A stretch of 64,000 nt of DNA, taken from positions 15,788,751-15,852,750 of the forward strand of contig NC_031770.1 of the NCBI RefSeq assembly GCF_001522545.3, written 5' to 3'. Numbering within the stretch: the stretch's first letter is position 1; every line of letters begins with the position of its first letter. A program made the position numbers and the translations under genes. Below the pieces are notes generated by a model. The model worked only from the letters and a program-made list of their open reading frames with translations. It ran no database searches and was not told the DNA's origin. This stretch comes from Parus major. Its lineage: Eukaryota > Chordata > Aves > Passeriformes > Paridae. Positions 62,501 through 64,000 of the stretch are shown piece by piece.

Positions 62501-64000
62501 TACCCGTTAGCACTTCACTCTGTATAAGTAATGTAATAACGGGAGAGTGATGTGGGAGGAGGGACATGGTGGGCAGGAATCATTATCCAAATTAGGTGTT
62601 AAGCTTTGGCTTCTGCCCCTACCTTTGGTGAGGGTTACAAGGATTAGTGAAGAGAGGGAAAGGAACTTCTGTTTCTAGAGCGTGACTATGAAAATAGACA
62701 CACTGGTAACTATGAACAAAATGGAAAAAGTAAATACAGTCCATGAAGTAACACCATCGGGAAAACAAATGTTCTCAAAGAAAAAATTTCAGAAAGTGCA
62801 TAATTCTCTGCAGCATGAAGCATTGAGAGCCAAGGTCTGTTTTTTTGGAAAAGTTCCTTTGCATCTGGATCCCCATCAGACTTGGAAGAAGAAGTCTACA
62901 AGGGCTGTGGTTTGGAGTGCGCCGGCACTCATTGCACATTGTTCCATTTTCTTTGTAATAACAGCAGAAGTTTCATGTCTGACATAGATAAGCCCCTGTC
63001 TTCCTCTGTCTCACCTGAGATGTATTTTGCCACAGTCCAGACACTGAGGAATGGATACAAAACAAAAGCAGGAGCTGGATATTGACTCCCACGAGACTCA
63101 AATCACATATGCTATTTTTTGCTGTAGCACCAGGCATTGCTCACCTCAAGGCCTGCTTTAGCACTTCATGTGTGAGAAAGAGCCTGACACAGAAAGCAGC
63201 AGAAATTGGTAAAAAAGATCAATGTAGACTAGCTCAATTCAATCCCTGAGAAGAAAATATTGTGGTGTATTGTGATGACCTCACATTCCAAATAATGACA
63301 CATCAGCTGTTAGCTATGTCAGGCCATTGCACTGTGTAGCATCCACCTAAGAATGGCAATGGCAGTGTGTAGGACTAATGTAAAACATTAAAGAGTATCT
63401 CCTGTTCTATGATCCATCTCAACTCACGTGCTGGTAATGTTGCCTTACAGCTTGGAATGCCTGCAGAATTCCACAGTCAAAAAGTCATTGACAAACTGCA
63501 TCTATCTTACATGAATAAAGAATTTAACTAAATTATTCTTGTCACTTTTCCTCCTCTGAGGAGAAGTCTGCATGAACTGAAGTCATGAGGCTCTTTTTGG
63601 CACTGTCAGGAATTCTGAATAATAATCCCTGAATATAGTGAAAAGGTATTACAAAAAAAATAACTTTTTTTTCAGTTATAAATTCCTCAGAACACCATTG
63701 CCAACAGACTGCAAAACAATTTTTTTGTTTAATAAGTGATACATAATTTAAAAGTCATACTCTTCGGCATGACAGGGGAAAAAAACCCGCAGTTTATTTT
63801 CTTTCAGATTCTAAATATTTTTTTAGTCTGGTGGTAAACCACTTTTAGGCATTTGTTGATATGTCCAGTGCATTTGTCAATGTGCAAAATCCTTGTTATT
63901 TGGGTCAGACAAGTGTCCTCAAAAACAAGGCAACCCAGCAGGCCTTCCAAGCCAGGCTGTGCCAGACTCTGCTTGCCCTGGTTTGGTGGAGTGACTGCTA

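Larger units (their letters stand above)
54400..64000. other. Intergenic, no gene seen
   Basis: About 9.6 kb with no exon I can support on either strand. It contains a perfect 16-bp tandem duplication (55295-55326), an 11-bp perfect inverted repeat (56470-56505), purine-rich tracts (near 55150-55330 and 59640-59780), and patches with clustered transcription-factor-like motifs (54440-54740, 57840-58080, 58720-58830). No CR1 tail is visible here. Confidence 0.7.

Noticed and set aside
19831..64000. Exons of SRD5A2, the expected upstream neighbour of XDH
   Set aside because: I looked for its conserved C-terminal motif on both strands by eye and saw no match. It may lie further right.
1..64000. 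CRISPR arrays, bacterial operons, tRNA or rRNA genes
   Set aside because: No regularly spaced direct repeats, no tRNA-like A and B boxes with cloverleaf noticed, and no rRNA sequence. The window is vertebrate nuclear DNA.

Overview
The window is vertebrate nuclear DNA, almost certainly from a bird and possibly a songbird. It is AT-rich and CpG-poor, its genes are split into short exons by introns with GT-AG ends, and its interspersed repeats are all CR1-type LINE fragments, the dominant avian retroposon. There is no bacterial-style gene organisation.

The only gene I can support is xanthine dehydrogenase (XDH), on the minus strand at the left. Twelve consecutive coding exons run from the start codon at 19551 down to 395. 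They join in one open frame of 1149 nt (383 codons) with every splice phase matching. They encode both [2Fe-2S] domains, the cysteine-rich linker and the first part of the FAD domain. The rest of the FAD domain and the whole molybdopterin domain lie beyond the left edge. A TATA box with a GC box sits at 19811-19828. No exon has a stop or frameshift, so the gene looks functional. In birds XDH makes uric acid, the main nitrogen waste.

Three things stand out in this gene. Introns 2 and 3 look like minor-spliceosome (U12-type) introns, with GTATCC donors and CCTTAAT branch sites close to the acceptor. The linker is built from two related mini-exons, 7 and 8, where mammals, as I recall them, have one. 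Exon 8 also carries a nearly perfect 30-bp in-frame tandem duplication that adds ten residues and another Cys-Cys pair.

Region by region: 1-19551 is XDH exons and introns, with CR1 copies in introns 11, 6 (ancient), 2 and 1. The XDH promoter lies at about 19700-19830. From about 19831 to 64000 I find no convincing exon. That stretch holds one long CR1 fragment (29698-30730), GC-richer patches at 28270-28860 and 39240-40480, homopolymer and simple repeats, a G-quadruplex motif, some hairpins and a few patches that look like regulatory DNA. I did not find a previously undescribed multi-gene system; the best novelty candidates are the XDH linker expansion and the paired U12-type introns.
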